Shown piece after piece: positions 42,008 to 52,600 of a stretch of 64,000 bases of DNA. The translations under genes and the position numbers were made by a program. The notes beneath the pieces are model-generated. The model was not told the DNA's origin. It worked only from the letters and a program-made list of their open reading frames with translations, and searched no databases. This DNA is from Fodinicola acaciae. Lineage in GTDB: Bacteria > Actinomycetota > Actinomycetes > Mycobacteriales > HKI-0501. The stretch spans positions 3,157,681 through 3,221,680 of the forward strand of contig NZ_WOTN01000001.1 of the NCBI RefSeq assembly GCF_010993745.1, read 5' to 3'. Every line of letters starts with the position of its first letter. Within the stretch, counting starts at the first letter, position 1.

Positions 42008-43458
42008 GTCGCTGCCTTCTCGATGAAGTCGGCGGTGAGGTCGACGCCGAGGCTGCCGGTGACCTTGGCGCGTACCAGGTCACCGACGGCGAGCCGCGGT
42101 CCGCGCACGGTCACCTCGCCGTCCACCTCCGGCGCCTGGTGCTCGCCGCGGCCGGCGGCCAGCCACTCGCCGTCGATCTCGTCGACGGACTCGACCAGCA
42201 CCTCGACCACGGATCCGATCCGTTCCTCCGCGCGCTGCGCGGACAGCTCCTCGACCAGCCGGCTGAGCCGCTCTTGGCGGCGCTCGATGGTGTCGGACCT
42301 GACCTTCGGCCGCAGGTTGGCGCCTTCGGTGCCCTCCTCGTCCGAGTACGCGAACACACCGACCGCGTCCAGCCTGGCTTCCTCGAGAAACCTCACCAGC
42401 TCATTGAAGTCCTCGCGGGACTCTCCGGGGAAGCCGACGATGACGTTCGTACGCGCGCCAACGTCCGGCGCCATCGCGCGCGCGGTGGCCAGCAGCTCCA
42501 GAAAGCGTTCGCGCGAGCCAAACCGGCGCATCCGGCGCAGCAGCGGCTCGCTCGCGTGTTGGAAGGAAAGGTCGAGATAGCCGGCGACCTTCGGCGTGTT
42601 GCAGATGACCTCGACCAGCTCCGGCCGCAGCTCGGCGGGTTGCAGATAGCTGGCGCGTACCCGCACGATGCCGTCGATCGCGGCCAGCTCCGGCAGCAGC
42701 TTGGCCAGCAGACCGGGGTCGCCGAGATCCTTGCCGTACGAGGTGGAGTTTTCGCTGACCAGGACCAGCTCGCGTACGCCTTGTCCGGCCAGCCACCGCG
42801 CCTCGGCGATGATGTCGGTCGGGCGGCGGGAAGTGAATGCGCCGCGGAAGGACGGGATCGCGCAGAAGGCACATCGCCGGTCGCAGCCGGAGGCGATCTT
42901 CAGCGGCGCGACCGGTCCGCCTTCCAGGCGTTTGCGCAGCACGCGCGGACCGGACTTCGGCGCGATGCCGTCGGGCAAATCCTGGCTGTGCCCCGGCACG
43001 TACGCCGTCGCCGCGGCGCGCTCCACCGGCGTGATCGGCAGCAGCTTGCGCCGGTCGGAGGGCTGGTGGGACTCGATGGTCTCACCGTTGAGGATCGCGG
43101 TCAGCCGGTCGGCGATGTCCGGATAATGGTCGAACCCGAGCACCGCGTCGGTCTCCGGCATCGCCTCGGCGAGCTGCTTGCCATAGCGCTCCGCCATGCA
43201 CCCGGTCGCCACCACCTTGGCACCACTGTCGGTCGCCGCCAACAACGTGTCGACCGAGTCCTTCTTCGCCTGCTCGATGAACCCGCAGGTGTTGACCAGC
43301 ACCACGTCGGCGTCGTCGGAGTCGTCGGTCAGCTGCCAGCCACTGGCCGCCAACCGTCCAGCCAACTCCTCCGAGTCGACCTCATTGCGCGCACAGCCAA
43401 GCGTCACGACCGCGACGCGGCCAGCTGAGTTTTCCTGAACGATTGGTCGGGGAGGCAC
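42004..43458 (-). CDS. rimO: Ribosomal protein S12 methylthiotransferase
   Basis: 484 residues. MTTase N-terminal domain [20 protein letters not shown] (first cluster cysteine) with [17 protein letters not shown] and [11 protein letters not shown]; radical-SAM motif [17 protein letters not shown] (CX3CX2C); TRAM domain near the end ([16 protein letters not shown]). It adds the beta-methylthio group to the conserved Asp of S12. The first gene of its operon; its promoter borders repeat copy 3. RimO is told from MiaB by the SFRGAFTSR stretch and context. Confidence 0.94.
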   Translation of the reverse strand: MPPRPIVQENSAGRVAVVTLGCARNEVDSEELAGRLAASGWQLTDDSDDADVVLVNTCGFIEQAKKDSVDTLLAATDSGAKVVATGCMAERYGKQLAEAMPETDAVLGFDHYPDIADRLTAILNGETIESHQPSDRRKLLPITPVERAAATAYVPGHSQDLPDGIAPKSGPRVLRKRLEGGPVAPLKIASGCDRRCAFCAIPSFRGAFTSRRPTDIIAEARWLAGQGVRELVLVSENSTSYGKDLGDPGLLAKLLPELAAIDGIVRVRASYLQPAELRPELVEVICNTPKVAGYLDLSFQHASEPLLRRMRRFGSRERFLELLATARAMAPDVGARTNVIVGFPGESREDFNELVRFLEEARLDAVGVFAYSDEEGTEGANLRPKVRSDTIERRQERLSRLVEELSAQRAEERIGSVVEVLVESVDEIDGEWLAAGRGEHQAPEVDGEVTVRGPRLAVGDLVRAKVTGSLGVDLTADFIEKAAT

Positions 43459-43569
43459 GTAGCCAGGGTACGTGGCGGTAGCTGAGAGCGCGGAAGGCTG
43501 CTGGTTCTGGAGGTCCTGATGAACCGTCCTGAGTTCGGTGGAGGCTCCATAGTTGTGCGCTAGGCGACC

Positions 43570-44245
43570 AGACGGGGTGGCTGGGTCTGCTGATTGTTGC
43601 GTTTAGGGGTGGTTGCGTCTCTTGTTTGTGGCGTTCGGTGAGTGGTTGGCCTTCATGTTTGTTGCGCTGGGTGGGTGGTGGGTTTTCGCCTGCGCGGCGG
43701 GCGCGCCTACGCGGCGAGCGACCTCAAGGGAGGGGGCGCGGGAACGCCAATCGGTGTGCCTAGGGGTGCGGGCGGCGGTTTCGTGCGGGGTCGGGTCTTC
43801 CGGGCTTGCTCGGTCACGTGTGGGAAGCACCCCGTCGGCATGGACGCCATCACAGCGTCCGGGTGGTGCTGGTGTGGCTACTGTGGCTGGCAATGCGGGT
43901 GAGGCGGATCGGCTGCGTAATACTTGTTAACAAGACATCAAAATAGACATTTGGTGCAGCCCAGCAGCCACAACAGCATTACTAGCCTCAGTAGTCACAC
44001 CCGTCACAGCCTCCGATGATCGCGGTGGCGTGAAAGCCTTGTTTCTTGCGTCCAACGCAAGTAACTCGACATTCATGCCACCCGCGAACCTCGCAAGCCG
44101 GACATTTAGTGCTCCACAGCCCTTCGTATCCCACATACTGGACCCTCACGCCACCCCCTGACGCAACAATCAAGAACCCCAACCACTCGCCCAACGCGAC
44201 AATCAGAAAACCCACCACACAGCCCCGACCCAAGAGGTGAGCCAA
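43570..44245. repeat. Composite dispersed repeat, copy 3 (right arm missing)
   Basis: Lies in the divergent rimO/argA gap. G-rich units with TGTTTGTTGCGCTGGGTGGG; left arm 43,680-43,735 (diverged: GGGCGCGCCTACGCGGCGAG); CCCGTCGGCATGGACGCC block; GTGTGGCTACTGTGG; palindromic centre CTTGTTAACAAG (about 43,924-43,935); CCTCAGTAGTCACACCCG block; hairpin TTGCGT-CCA-ACGCAA; CGGACATTTAGTGCTCC; then CGCAACAATCAAGAA-type tail units with no right arm. No gene is supported in it. The first 110 nt of the gap (43,459-43,569) show nothing clear. Confidence 0.85.
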
Positions 44246-44287
44246 CTCATCACCCTCCGCACACACGCAGGGGTAGCGTGGACAGCT

Positions 44288-44791
44288 GTGTCAACGGAGA
44301 TCGCGGTACGGCGTGCGCGCACCGCTGACGTGCCGCGGATTTCCGCACTCGTCGAGTTTTACTCGGACAAGCGGATCTTGCTGGAGAAGGCCATTGTGAC
44401 CCTGTACGAGGACGTGCAGGAGTTCTGGGTCGCGGAGGCGGCGGGCAATGTCGTTGGATGCGGCGCGCTGCACGTACTGTGGCAGGACCTTGGCGAGATT
44501 CGGACGCTGGCGGTCGATGAGTCGATGCGGGGCCAGCGGATTGGCGACCTGATCATGGAGCGGCTGCTGCGGACGGCTCGCGAGTTGGGGTTGCGGCGGC
44601 TGTTCGTGCTCACGTTCGAGACGGCGTTCTTTCGGCGGCACGGGTTCGAGGAGATCTCCGGCACCCCGGTCGAGGCCGAGGTTTACCAACAAATGCGCCG
44701 TTCGTATGACGAAGGCGTGGCCGAGTTCCTCGACCTGGAGTACGTCAAACCCAATACGCTCGGAAACACCCGGATGTTGCGGCATCTCTAG
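44288..44791 (+). CDS. argA: ArgA-type amino-acid N-acetyltransferase (Rv2747-like)
   Basis: 167 residues from GTG 44288; the frame is open to 44,237 but the extension falls in repeat DNA. GNAT fold: VRRARTADVPRISALVEFYS, LLEKAIVTLYEDVQEFWVAE, GCGALHVLWQDLGEIRTLAV, RGQRIGDLIMERLLRTAREL (acetyl-CoA loop), VLTFETAFFRRHGFEEI, AEFLDLEYVKPNTLGNTRML. It closely follows the mycobacterial N-acetylglutamate/glutamine synthase that starts arginine synthesis. Promoter probably lies in the edge of repeat copy 3. Confidence 0.9.
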   Translation: MSTEIAVRRARTADVPRISALVEFYSDKRILLEKAIVTLYEDVQEFWVAEAAGNVVGCGALHVLWQDLGEIRTLAVDESMRGQRIGDLIMERLLRTARELGLRRLFVLTFETAFFRRHGFEEISGTPVEAEVYQQMRRSYDEGVAEFLDLEYVKPNTLGNTRMLRHL

Positions 44792-44921
44792 CTACACGTC
44801 CGTAATCGCCCGGTGACGGCACGAAGCGGTGTGGCACCCCCTGGTTTTCCACCCCGCTCGTACCGGACAATCTTGGTCAACAGGCCGGCGGACGACACCA
44901 GACCAGGGGTAGGAGGTGTGG

Positions 44922-45521
44922 ATGAGCATCCCGTACTCGACGGACCCGGTGCTGAACGAGTTGTTCGAGATCCGCTCGGCAATCTCCGACCTGAACAGCC
45001 AGCTGGCTCGCGAGCATGAGCGTGCGTCCTTCCGCGAGGAGCTGATCGACCGGCTGCACGGCGAGAACCAGTCGTTGCGGCGCAGCGAGATAGACACCAC
45101 CCTGGAGCCGGTACGCAGCGGGCTCTACCGGCTGTACGACCTGTCCAGCCGGGAGGCGGCGCGGTGGCAGCTCGCCAGCGCCGAGCCGCAGAACGCCGCC
45201 GGCCGGGCCGACGACCAGCAGCCGCAGTCGGCCGAGGACGGCGCGCTGTTCGCCGTGTTCGCCGAACAGGTCGGCGCGCTGTTCACCGCCTTCGCCGAGG
45301 AAGTGCTGGAGGTGCTCGGCCGGATCGGGGTGGAGGCGTTCGAGGTGAAGGCCGGCGAGCTGTACGACGCCAGCATGCACCGGCCGGTGGAGACCATCCG
45401 GGTCGACCATCCCAGCTGGGACGGCGCGGTCGTGCAGATGGTCTCGGCCGGTTTCGTACGCGGTGAGCAGGTTCTGCGGCGCGCCGACGTCGTGGTAGGA
45501 CAACACGGCGCCACGACGTAG
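44922..45521 (+). CDS. GrpE-like nucleotide exchange factor candidate
   Basis: 199 residues from ATG 44922 with AGGAGGTG 3-10 nt upstream. A long N-terminal coiled coil (LNELFEIRSAISDLNSQLAR, EHERASFREELIDRLHGENQ) leads to a helical bundle and a small beta-like tail (RPVETIRVDHPSW ... VQMVSAGFVRGEQVLRRADV). Coiled coil, four-helix bundle, short beta domain and the end GF-x-GEQVLRxAxVVV are GrpE features. It sits 47 nt before an Hsp70-family gene, so it is probably that protein's exchange factor. No dnaJ is next to them. Confidence 0.7.
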   Translation: MSIPYSTDPVLNELFEIRSAISDLNSQLAREHERASFREELIDRLHGENQSLRRSEIDTTLEPVRSGLYRLYDLSSREAARWQLASAEPQNAAGRADDQQPQSAEDGALFAVFAEQVGALFTAFAEEVLEVLGRIGVEAFEVKAGELYDASMHRPVETIRVDHPSWDGAVVQMVSAGFVRGEQVLRRADVVVGQHGATT

Positions 45522-45568
45522 GCGACGGGGAAGGATCAGGGTGGGGGCGAAGGAGAGGGATCCACACC

Positions 45569-47185
45569 GTGGTTGTTTACGGAGTTGACCTGGGTACGAC
45601 GTACTCCAGCCTGGGCTATCTCGACGTGACCGGCCGGCCGGCGGTGATCCAGACCGCCGACGGCACCGACGCGATCCCGTCGGTGGTGTACTTCGCGTCG
45701 GCGAACGAGGTGGTCGTCGGCGAGGAGGCCAAGGACACCGCGGTCCTGCAGCCGGATCTGGTCGTCGACCTGATCAAGCGCGAGCTCGGCAGCAGCCACA
45801 CGGTGGCGATGCACGGCGACGTGTTCACGCCGGAGGAGGTGTCCGCACTCATCCTGCGCCGGCTGATCAACGACGCGCAGGCATACACGCGCAACAGCGG
45901 CTCCTTCGACGAGTCCGACGACGGCGCCACGCCGGCGGTGATCGCGGTGCCGGCGTCCTTCGGCACGCAACAACGCGAGGCGACCCGGATCTCCGGCGAG
46001 GCGGCCGGCCTGTCGGTGATCGACGTGATCTCCGAGCCGATCGCCGCCGCGATCAGCTACGGCGTGCTCGATCTGGACCCCGGTGCCGAACGCGAGCAGA
46101 CGATCCTGATCTACGACCTCGGTGGTGGCACCTTCGACATCACCGTCATCGCCGTACGCGGCCAGCAGGTCGAGGAGATCTGCACCGGCGGCGACCCCGA
46201 GCTCGGCGGCGTCGACTGGGACGACCGGCTGGCCGAACAGCTCGTCGAGGAGTTCTTCTCGCAGCATCCCGACTCCTCGCATCCGTTCGACGACCCCGGC
46301 ACGCTGCACGACATCCGGCACCAGGTCGAGGACGCGAAGATCCGGCTGTCGTCAGAGGAAAGCCAGACCGTACGCATCGTCCACGAAGGCCGCGTCGCGA
46401 CCGTCGAGCTGACCCGCGCCGAGTTCGAGTCGCGGACCAAGGACCTGCTCGACCGTACGATCGAGATCACCCGCAACGCACTGGCCGTCGCCGCGCAACG
46501 CGGTGTGCCGCAGGTCGACGAGATCATCCTGGTCGGCGGCTCGTCGCGAATGCCGGCGGTCACCGCGCGGCTGGTCGCAGAGTTTGGCCTGCAACCCCGC
46601 CTGCACGAGCCCGAACTGGCGGTCGCCAAAGGCGCCGCGCGCTATGGCTTCGACCAGATCTATCACCGGATGATCGCCGCCGGCCGCGTCGAGGACGCGC
46701 AACGCCTCGCCGCGCGTACCGGCCTGTCCGCCGACCAGGAACAACGGCTGGCCAACCAGACCCTGCGACCGGTGGTCCCCCGCAGCATCGGCATCATGTG
46801 CAGCGACGGCGAATACGACTCGGTCGTCCACCTGCTGCACGGCAACGACCCACTGCCGGCCGGCGCCACCGCGACACTGTTCACCGGCGACGCCGGCCAG
46901 TCCAGCCTCACCGTACAGATCGTCGAACAGTCCGGCCCCACCGAATCCCCCGACCCGTCCGCCAACCGAATGGTCGCCCTCGGCAGCGTCAAACTCGCCG
47001 AAGACCAGCCGGCCGGTACGCCGGTCGAATTGACGCTGACGATGAGCTCCGGTGGACTGCTGCATGCCTACTTCAACCCGGAGCAGCCGTCGCGGCCGCA
47101 TAATTTCGTTATGCGGGTGGGAAATATCAGTGATGCGGATATTCCGGCGGTGCGGGAGAGGTTGTCGCAGATAAAGGTGCGGTAG
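45569..47185 (+). CDS. Hsp70-family ATPase (DnaK-like, short)
   Basis: 538 residues from GTG 45569. ATPase domain: VYGVDLGTTYSSLGYLDVTG (phosphate 1), YDLGGGTFDITVIAVRGQQV (phosphate 2), ILVGGSSRMPAV (adenosine motif). Substrate-binding beta part about 395-510 (PVVPRSIGIMCSDGEYDSVV). The C-terminal helical lid of true DnaK is missing, and the HPD-type linker region is different. Such divergent Hsp70s are specialised chaperones in actinobacteria. Its likely exchange factor is coded just upstream. The main dnaK-grpE-dnaJ operon is presumably elsewhere. Confidence 0.88.
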   Translation: MVVYGVDLGTTYSSLGYLDVTGRPAVIQTADGTDAIPSVVYFASANEVVVGEEAKDTAVLQPDLVVDLIKRELGSSHTVAMHGDVFTPEEVSALILRRLINDAQAYTRNSGSFDESDDGATPAVIAVPASFGTQQREATRISGEAAGLSVIDVISEPIAAAISYGVLDLDPGAEREQTILIYDLGGGTFDITVIAVRGQQVEEICTGGDPELGGVDWDDRLAEQLVEEFFSQHPDSSHPFDDPGTLHDIRHQVEDAKIRLSSEESQTVRIVHEGRVATVELTRAEFESRTKDLLDRTIEITRNALAVAAQRGVPQVDEIILVGGSSRMPAVTARLVAEFGLQPRLHEPELAVAKGAARYGFDQIYHRMIAAGRVEDAQRLAARTGLSADQEQRLANQTLRPVVPRSIGIMCSDGEYDSVVHLLHGNDPLPAGATATLFTGDAGQSSLTVQIVEQSGPTESPDPSANRMVALGSVKLAEDQPAGTPVELTLTMSSGGLLHAYFNPEQPSRPHNFVMRVGNISDADIPAVRERLSQIKVR

Positions 47186-47189
47186 GGGC

Positions 47190-48075
47190 GGTGGGGAGGT
47201 TGTTGGGCTTTCTGTTTGTTGCGGGTAAGGAGGGTGGTTGCGTCCTCATGTTTGTTGCGTTTGAGGGGTAGTTGCGTTTTCTGGTTGTTGCGTTGGGTGG
47301 GGTGGGGGCGGGTCTCCTGTTTGTCGCGTTGGGGAGGTGGTTGGGGTTTCTGCTTTGTTGCGGTGGGAACGTGGTTGGGCCTTCATGTTTGTTGCGTTGG
47401 GTGGGTGGTTGGGTTTTTCGCCTGCGCGGCGGGCGCTCCTGCGCGGAGGGCGACCTCAAGGGAGGGGGCGCGTGGATGCCAATCGGTGTGCATTGAGGGT
47501 GCGGGTGGCGGTTTCGTGCGGGGCTGGGTTCTCCGGGCGTGCTCGGTCACGTGTGGGAAGCAACCCGTCGGGATGGACGCCAAACGATCGTGCTGGGGTG
47601 GCCGGCTGCGTAATACTTGTTTAACAAGACATCAAAACGGACATCTGTTGCCGTCGAACGGTCACAACAGCATTATCAGCCTCAGTAGTCACACCCGTCA
47701 CAGCCTCCAGTGATCGCGGCAGCATGAAAGCCTTGTTTCTTGCGTCCAACGCAAGTAACTCGACATTCATGCCATCCGCGACCCTCACAAGCCGGACATT
47801 TAGCGCTCCATATACCTTCTCGTCCCACATACTGGACCCTCGCGCCACTCACCGAGACGCCACGGCACCGCCGGCGCCCCAGCCACAAACACAACCGCAC
47901 ACGCCGCACCCAACAGAACCAACGACGGGACCCCGCGCGCCCCTCCCCGTGAAGTCGCCCTCCGCGCAGCAGCGCCCGCCGCGCAGGCGAAAAACCAACC
48001 GCCCCCAAAACACAACAAGAATGAAGGCGCCACCACACCCAAAACGCAACAATCAAGAAACGCAACCACCCTTTG
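47190..48075. repeat. Composite dispersed repeat, copy 4
   Basis: Fills the convergent gap between hsp70 and cvnD. It has the longest G-rich tandem array (47,207-47,412; at least six TTGTTGCG/TTGTCGCG units); left arm 47,413-47,471; CCCGTCGGGATGGACGCC; centre CTTGTTTAACAAG (about 47,615-47,627); CCTCAGTAGTCACACCCG block; hairpin TTGCGT-CCA-ACGCAA; CGGACATTTAGCGCTCC; right arm 47,931-47,995; C-rich tail with AACGCAACAATCAAGAAACG. It lacks the GTGTGACTGCTGTGG sub-block and the nested palindrome of copy 1. Open frames inside are low-complexity and not called. Confidence 0.9.
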
Positions 48076-48088
48076 AGAGCCGAGCAAC

Positions 48089-48721
48089 TCAGCGGCCCAG
48101 GACGGGGGCGTCCTCCTCCTCGGCCTCGTCCGGCAGCAGGCTCATCACGTAGTCGACCAGCGTGATCAGCACCGCCTTGCTCGACTCGCGATGTCTTGCG
48201 TCGCAAAGCAAAACCGGGACGTCGGGGTCGAGGTCGAGGGCGATCCGGATGTCCTCAGGGGGGTAACGGCGAGCACCGTCGAAGCAGTTTACCGCGACGA
48301 TGAACGGAGTTTTGCGGCGCTCGAAGAAATCTACCGCGGAGAAGCAGTCGGCCAGCCGGCGTGTGTCGGCGAGGACGATGGCGCCGAGGGCGCCGTAGAC
48401 GAGCTCGTCCCACATGAACCAGAAGCGATCCTGGCCGGGAGTACCGAAAAGGTAGACCAACAATCCGGAATCTACCGTGATACGGCCAAAGTCCATCGCC
48501 ACGGTGGTGGTCGTCTTCGATTCCACACCGGCCATGTTGTCCACGCCGAGGCTCTGGTCGGTGATGACCTCCTCGGTCCGCAGCGGCTCGATCTCGCTGA
48601 CCGAGCTGACCATCGTGGTCTTACCGACCCCGAAACCGCCGGCGATCAGGATCTTGATTGCGGTCGGCAGTTCCTCAGTGCCCTCGTGGCTGGGCTCGGG
48701 ATCAGAGGGCACGTATTCCAT
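48089..48721 (-). CDS. cvnD: Conservon GTP/ATP-binding protein CvnD
   Basis: 210 residues: IKILIAGGFGVGKTTMVSSV (P-loop), TTTTVAMDFGRITVDSGLLV (switch), LFGTPGQDRFWFMWDEL (G3-like), VAVNCFDGARRY (N-x-x-D-like G4). It is the Ras-like GTPase of the four-gene conservon, which forms a membrane complex with the CvnA kinase-like sensor. Start ATG 48721 overlaps cvnC by 20 nt. Confidence 0.92.
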   Translation of the reverse strand: MEYVPSDPEPSHEGTEELPTAIKILIAGGFGVGKTTMVSSVSEIEPLRTEEVITDQSLGVDNMAGVESKTTTTVAMDFGRITVDSGLLVYLFGTPGQDRFWFMWDELVYGALGAIVLADTRRLADCFSAVDFFERRKTPFIVAVNCFDGARRYPPEDIRIALDLDPDVPVLLCDARHRESSKAVLITLVDYVMSLLPDEAEEEDAPVLGR

Positions 48722-49073
48722 TGATCACCGCCTTGAGGACCCGCTTGTTGGACTGCCGCGCGCGTGTCATCGGTGCGCGTACGGCGATCGCGTCGCGTTG
48801 CAGAAGATCGTCGAGGAGAACTTTTACCACTCCCGCTGGCAAATCCATATGGGCCGCGATCTCGGCCACGGACAGGGGTTGACGGCACAGCAGCAGGATT
48901 TTGACGTGCTCGGGTTCCAGACCCGGCGCCTTGTCCGCCGGCTGCATGGCAATCACGACCGAGATGAGGTCGAACTTGGCCGCGGCCGGACGGGTCCGGC
49001 CCTTGGTCACCGCGTACGGACGAACCAGCGGACCAGCCGATTCGTCGTACCACACGCCGTCCGTCGGGTCCAT
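48702..49073 (-). CDS. cvnC: Conservon DUF742 protein CvnC
   Basis: 123 residues from ATG 49073: MDPTDGVWYDESAGPLVRPY, AVTKGRTRPAAAKFDLISVV, PLSVAEIAAHMDLPAGVVKV (winged-HTH-like), ending LKAVINGIRAL. DUF742 in the middle of a conservon is diagnostic. It is 1 nt after cvnB and overlaps cvnD. A frame extension to 49,109 lacks support. Confidence 0.92.
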   Translation of the reverse strand: MDPTDGVWYDESAGPLVRPYAVTKGRTRPAAAKFDLISVVIAMQPADKAPGLEPEHVKILLLCRQPLSVAEIAAHMDLPAGVVKVLLDDLLQRDAIAVRAPMTRARQSNKRVLKAVINGIRAL

Positions 49074-49074
49074 G

Positions 49075-49635
49075 TTACGGCTCGCGACCTGGCGACCGGC
49101 CGGGCGCACCCGGGAATCCGCCGCCGGTTATGCCCGGACCGAGCCGGCCGGGCGAGGACGGTACGCCGCCGGGAGCCCGTGGCACGCCTCCGGGTGGTTG
49201 GCCGACCGGACCGCGCGCGGCCGCCGCGCCGGCCGGCTGGTTACGCGGGGTCGTGGACAGGCTCTGGCCGACCCGGCGGACGAGCAGGTTCATCTCGAAG
49301 GCGATCTGTCCGATGTCGGCGTCGGCCGCCGCGATGATCGCCAGCGACGAGCCGCTGCCGGCCGCGGTGACGAACAGGAAGGCCGACTCCATCTCGATGA
49401 TCGTCTGCCGCACCGGTCCGCCGCCGAAGTGCCGGCTCGCTCCCCTGGCCAGGCTCTGCAGGCCCGACGCGACCGCCGCCAGGTGCTCGGCAGCGGCCTG
49501 GTCCAGGCCCTGCGAGCCGCCCACCAGCAGACCGTCGGCCGACAGCACAGCGGCGTCCCGTACACCGGGTACGCGCTCCACCAGGTCGTCCAGCAGCCAG
49601 TTCAGCTGGCCTAGCGCATTGGCCTTTTGCGTCAT
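49075..49635 (-). CDS. cvnB: Conservon roadblock/LC7 protein CvnB
   Basis: 186 residues. Roadblock/LC7 domain 1-125: LNWLLDDLVERVPGVRDAAV, LSADGLLVGGSQGLDQAAAE, HFGGGPVRQTIIEMESAFLF, VTAAGSGSSLAIIAAADADI. It is followed by a Pro/Gly-rich tail (PGGVPRAPGGVPSSPGRLGP), longer than in most CvnB. ATG 49635 overlaps the cvnA stop as ATGA. Roadblock proteins regulate the partner small GTPase, here CvnD. Confidence 0.93.
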   Translation of the reverse strand: MTQKANALGQLNWLLDDLVERVPGVRDAAVLSADGLLVGGSQGLDQAAAEHLAAVASGLQSLARGASRHFGGGPVRQTIIEMESAFLFVTAAGSGSSLAIIAAADADIGQIAFEMNLLVRRVGQSLSTTPRNQPAGAAAARGPVGQPPGGVPRAPGGVPSSPGRLGPGITGGGFPGAPGRSPGREP

Positions 49636-52600
49636 CCGTCAGCTCCTCGGTCCCCGTTGGGGGGATATCCACCGGAATAATCTTGGCTCGCATCATCTCG
49701 CGGCGGCGGCGAGTATCCCAGAGGCGATTGCGCCGACCAGTCGGCGGGAGCCGACCGGCCACGCCACGACCCCTGCTGATATGCCGCCATCAGCCGGCGT
49801 GCGTCGTCCGGCGTACGGTGCTCGACCGCGGGACCGTCCGGCTCCTGCGGTGGCGGCACGACCTCGGCTAGCTGCGGAGACAGGCTGGCCTGCCGGATCC
49901 GGCGGGGCAGTCCGCGGTGGTCGCCGAGCTGCGGACCGCGCTGGTCGGTACGCGAGGTCGGACCGGGCGTGGCGAGCGGCGGCAGCGGCGGAACTGACCG
50001 CATCGGGCCAGTGGCCAGCGGCCCCGGACCGGCCACCGGCCGCGCGCCGGGCTGCACCGGCTGCGGACCGGTCGGCTGCGGGCCGGCACCGGGCGGCGTA
50101 CGCGGCGCCGAGGTGATCGGCTGGTTCGGATCGGGTCGCGGATAGTCCGGGGTGCCCAGCTGTACGCCGGCCGGCATGCCAGGCGGGCGCGTCGGCGGAG
50201 CGCTGGCCGGCACACCGCTGGCCGGCGCCGGCGGCGGCTGGCTCTCCGGGTTGCGCTGCGGCAACTGCTGTGTTGGCGGCTGCTGCGGTGCCTGCGGAGA
50301 CTGAGGTGGTGCCTGCGGCGCCGGCGGTGGCTGAGGCGGCGCCTGCGGCGTCAACAACCGTGGCTGAGCCGGCGGCACTGGCGCCAACGGCGGCGCGGCG
50401 TGCGGCGGCGCCGGCGGCGCGCTGTACGGCGGGCTCGGCGGCGCGGAGCTCGGCGGGGCTGACGACGGCACCGCGCTCAGCGGCGGACCCGACGGCGGCG
50501 GCATCCGATGCGCGCCACCGGAGCGGCGCTCCGGCAGATCGTCGCCGGCCGGGTCGTCGGCGCGTACGAACGGGATGAACTCGGCCCGCTCGGCGGACGG
50601 AGCACGTGGCGGCTCCGGCATCGGCGGCGGGTATGACGGCTCCGGCGCGGGCGGCGGAGGCGGTGGATAGTCGGCGGCCGGCGGTGTGCTCGCCTGCTCG
50701 GCCTCCGCGGCCGACGCGTACGCGTCCTCGTACTCGCTGGCCTCGTCGCGCGCGCCAAGCGTGTCGGCGATGACGCCACCGGTGATCCGGTCGTCGCCAC
50801 GCTCGTACTCCTCCGGCCGCGTCTCGAAGCTCTCGTCGATCGTGCCGCCGGTGATCCGGTCGTCGCCGCGGTCGTAGTCCTCCGAGCCGCGCGGCTCGAA
50901 GCCTTCCGAAACAGAGCTGACCGACGGCGGCGGTGGCGGCTCGAGGCTCGGACCGCCGGTCGTCGAACCCGGCTCCTTCCGGTAGCCATTGACGCCGCCG
51001 CTCTCCAGCTCACCTCGGCCACCGGTGGCGGCGCCGACCAGCGCCTTCGGCTCGGCCGGCGGCAGCTTTTCCGCGCCGGTGGAGACCAGGTTGGACGGGA
51101 TCAACACGATCGCGCAGGTGCCACCGTACGGCGAGGACCGCAGCGAGACGTGCACGTTGTGGCGGGCGGCCAGCCGCGCGACCACGAACATGCCGAGCCG
51201 CGAGTTGTCCGAGATCGCCAACACGTTGAACTCTGGCGGGTTGGAGAAGTAGCGGTTGGCCGCGGCCATCTCGTCGGGCTGCATGCCCAGGCCGCGGTCC
51301 TCGATCTCCACCACGAAGCCCTTCGGCACCAGTTGGCCGGTGACCTGCACCTGCGTGTGTGGCGGCGAAAACGACACCGCGTTGTCGATCAGCTCGGACA
51401 GCAGGTGCGTCACGTCGCTGACCGCGGAGCCGTTGAGCGCGCCTTCGCCGATCGGCAGCACGCGTACGCGCGAATAGCCACCGACCTCGGCGGCGGCGCT
51501 GCGGATCACGTCGACCAGCGGCACCGGCTGCCGCCACTGCCGGCCCGGCGCGCCGCCACCGAGAATGATCAGGTTTTCCGCGTTGCGGCGCATCCGGGTC
51601 GCCAGGTTGTCGATCTTGAACAGGTCGTCCAGGTCGGCCGGGTCGGTGGCCTTGCGCTCCATCGCGTCCAGCTGCGAGAGCTGCTGGTGAACCAGGCCCT
51701 GCGTACGCCGGGCGATGTTGACGAAGACGGTGTTGACGCCGGCACGCAGGTTGGCCTGCTCGACCGCGACGCGTACGGCCGTGTGCCGCACCGCGTTGAA
51801 CGAGTCACCGACCTGGCCGATCTCGTCGGAGCCGTATTCCAGCGCGGGCGCCTCGATGTCGGCGTCGACCTTCTCACCGGCCCGCAGCCGCTCGACCACC
51901 GCCGGCAGCTGCTTGGTGGCCATGTCCTGAGCCGAGCCGCCGAGGCGCCGCAGCTGCCGGATGAGCCGGCGCGAGACGCGTACCGAGAAGACGATCGAGA
52001 CGATGATCGCGATCAAACCGACGACGGCGGCCAGGCCGAGCAGGACGAACGCCTGGATGGTCGCGGCTGCCGTCTGGCTGGCGGCGCGCTGGCTCACCGT
52101 GGCCTGCCAGTCGTCCACCGCCTTCATCACCGCGCTGATCTGCGCCTGCCAGCCGCCGGCGGTGACGACGGTGATCTCCTGGTTGGGCCGGGAGCCGGTG
52201 AGGATCCGGTTCTCGGTCACCGACAGCTCACCCCACTGCGAGATGCCGATGACGTCCAGCCAGCTCTTCTGGTCGGCCGGCGACAGCTGCGCCACCGCGG
52301 CCTGGTAGAGGATCTGGTGCGCGCCGACGTTCTGCGCGAAGTTGGCGAACTCCGGAGCGTTGAGCGGGTCGCCGTTGAGCGCGCCGGAGATCAGCGCGTC
52401 CTCCTGTGACAGCTGCTCACGCGCGCGCAGCAGAGTCACCAGGTTTTTCGCGGTGACGACCGTCTGCGCGTCACCGACCGCGGCGACCTGGTCGAGGATC
52501 TTGAACTGGTTGTCGATCAGCTTGCCGTAGTTTTGCATGATGTCGGAGCGCTTGACGATCGCGTCGACGTTCCCACGGAAGGACTCCAGGCTGGGGAAGT

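Noticed and set aside
43613..43930. Open frames in the composite repeats (also 47,216-47,713, 56,197-56,649, 12,393-12,800)
   Set aside because: They shift frame and length between copies, are rich in Gly/Cys/Trp from G-rich DNA, and lack consistent starts; the DNA, not a protein, is conserved.
47207..47412. Tandem TTTGTTGCG units considered as a CRISPR array
   Set aside because: There are no unique spacers between constant repeats, the units themselves drift, and no cas gene is in the window.
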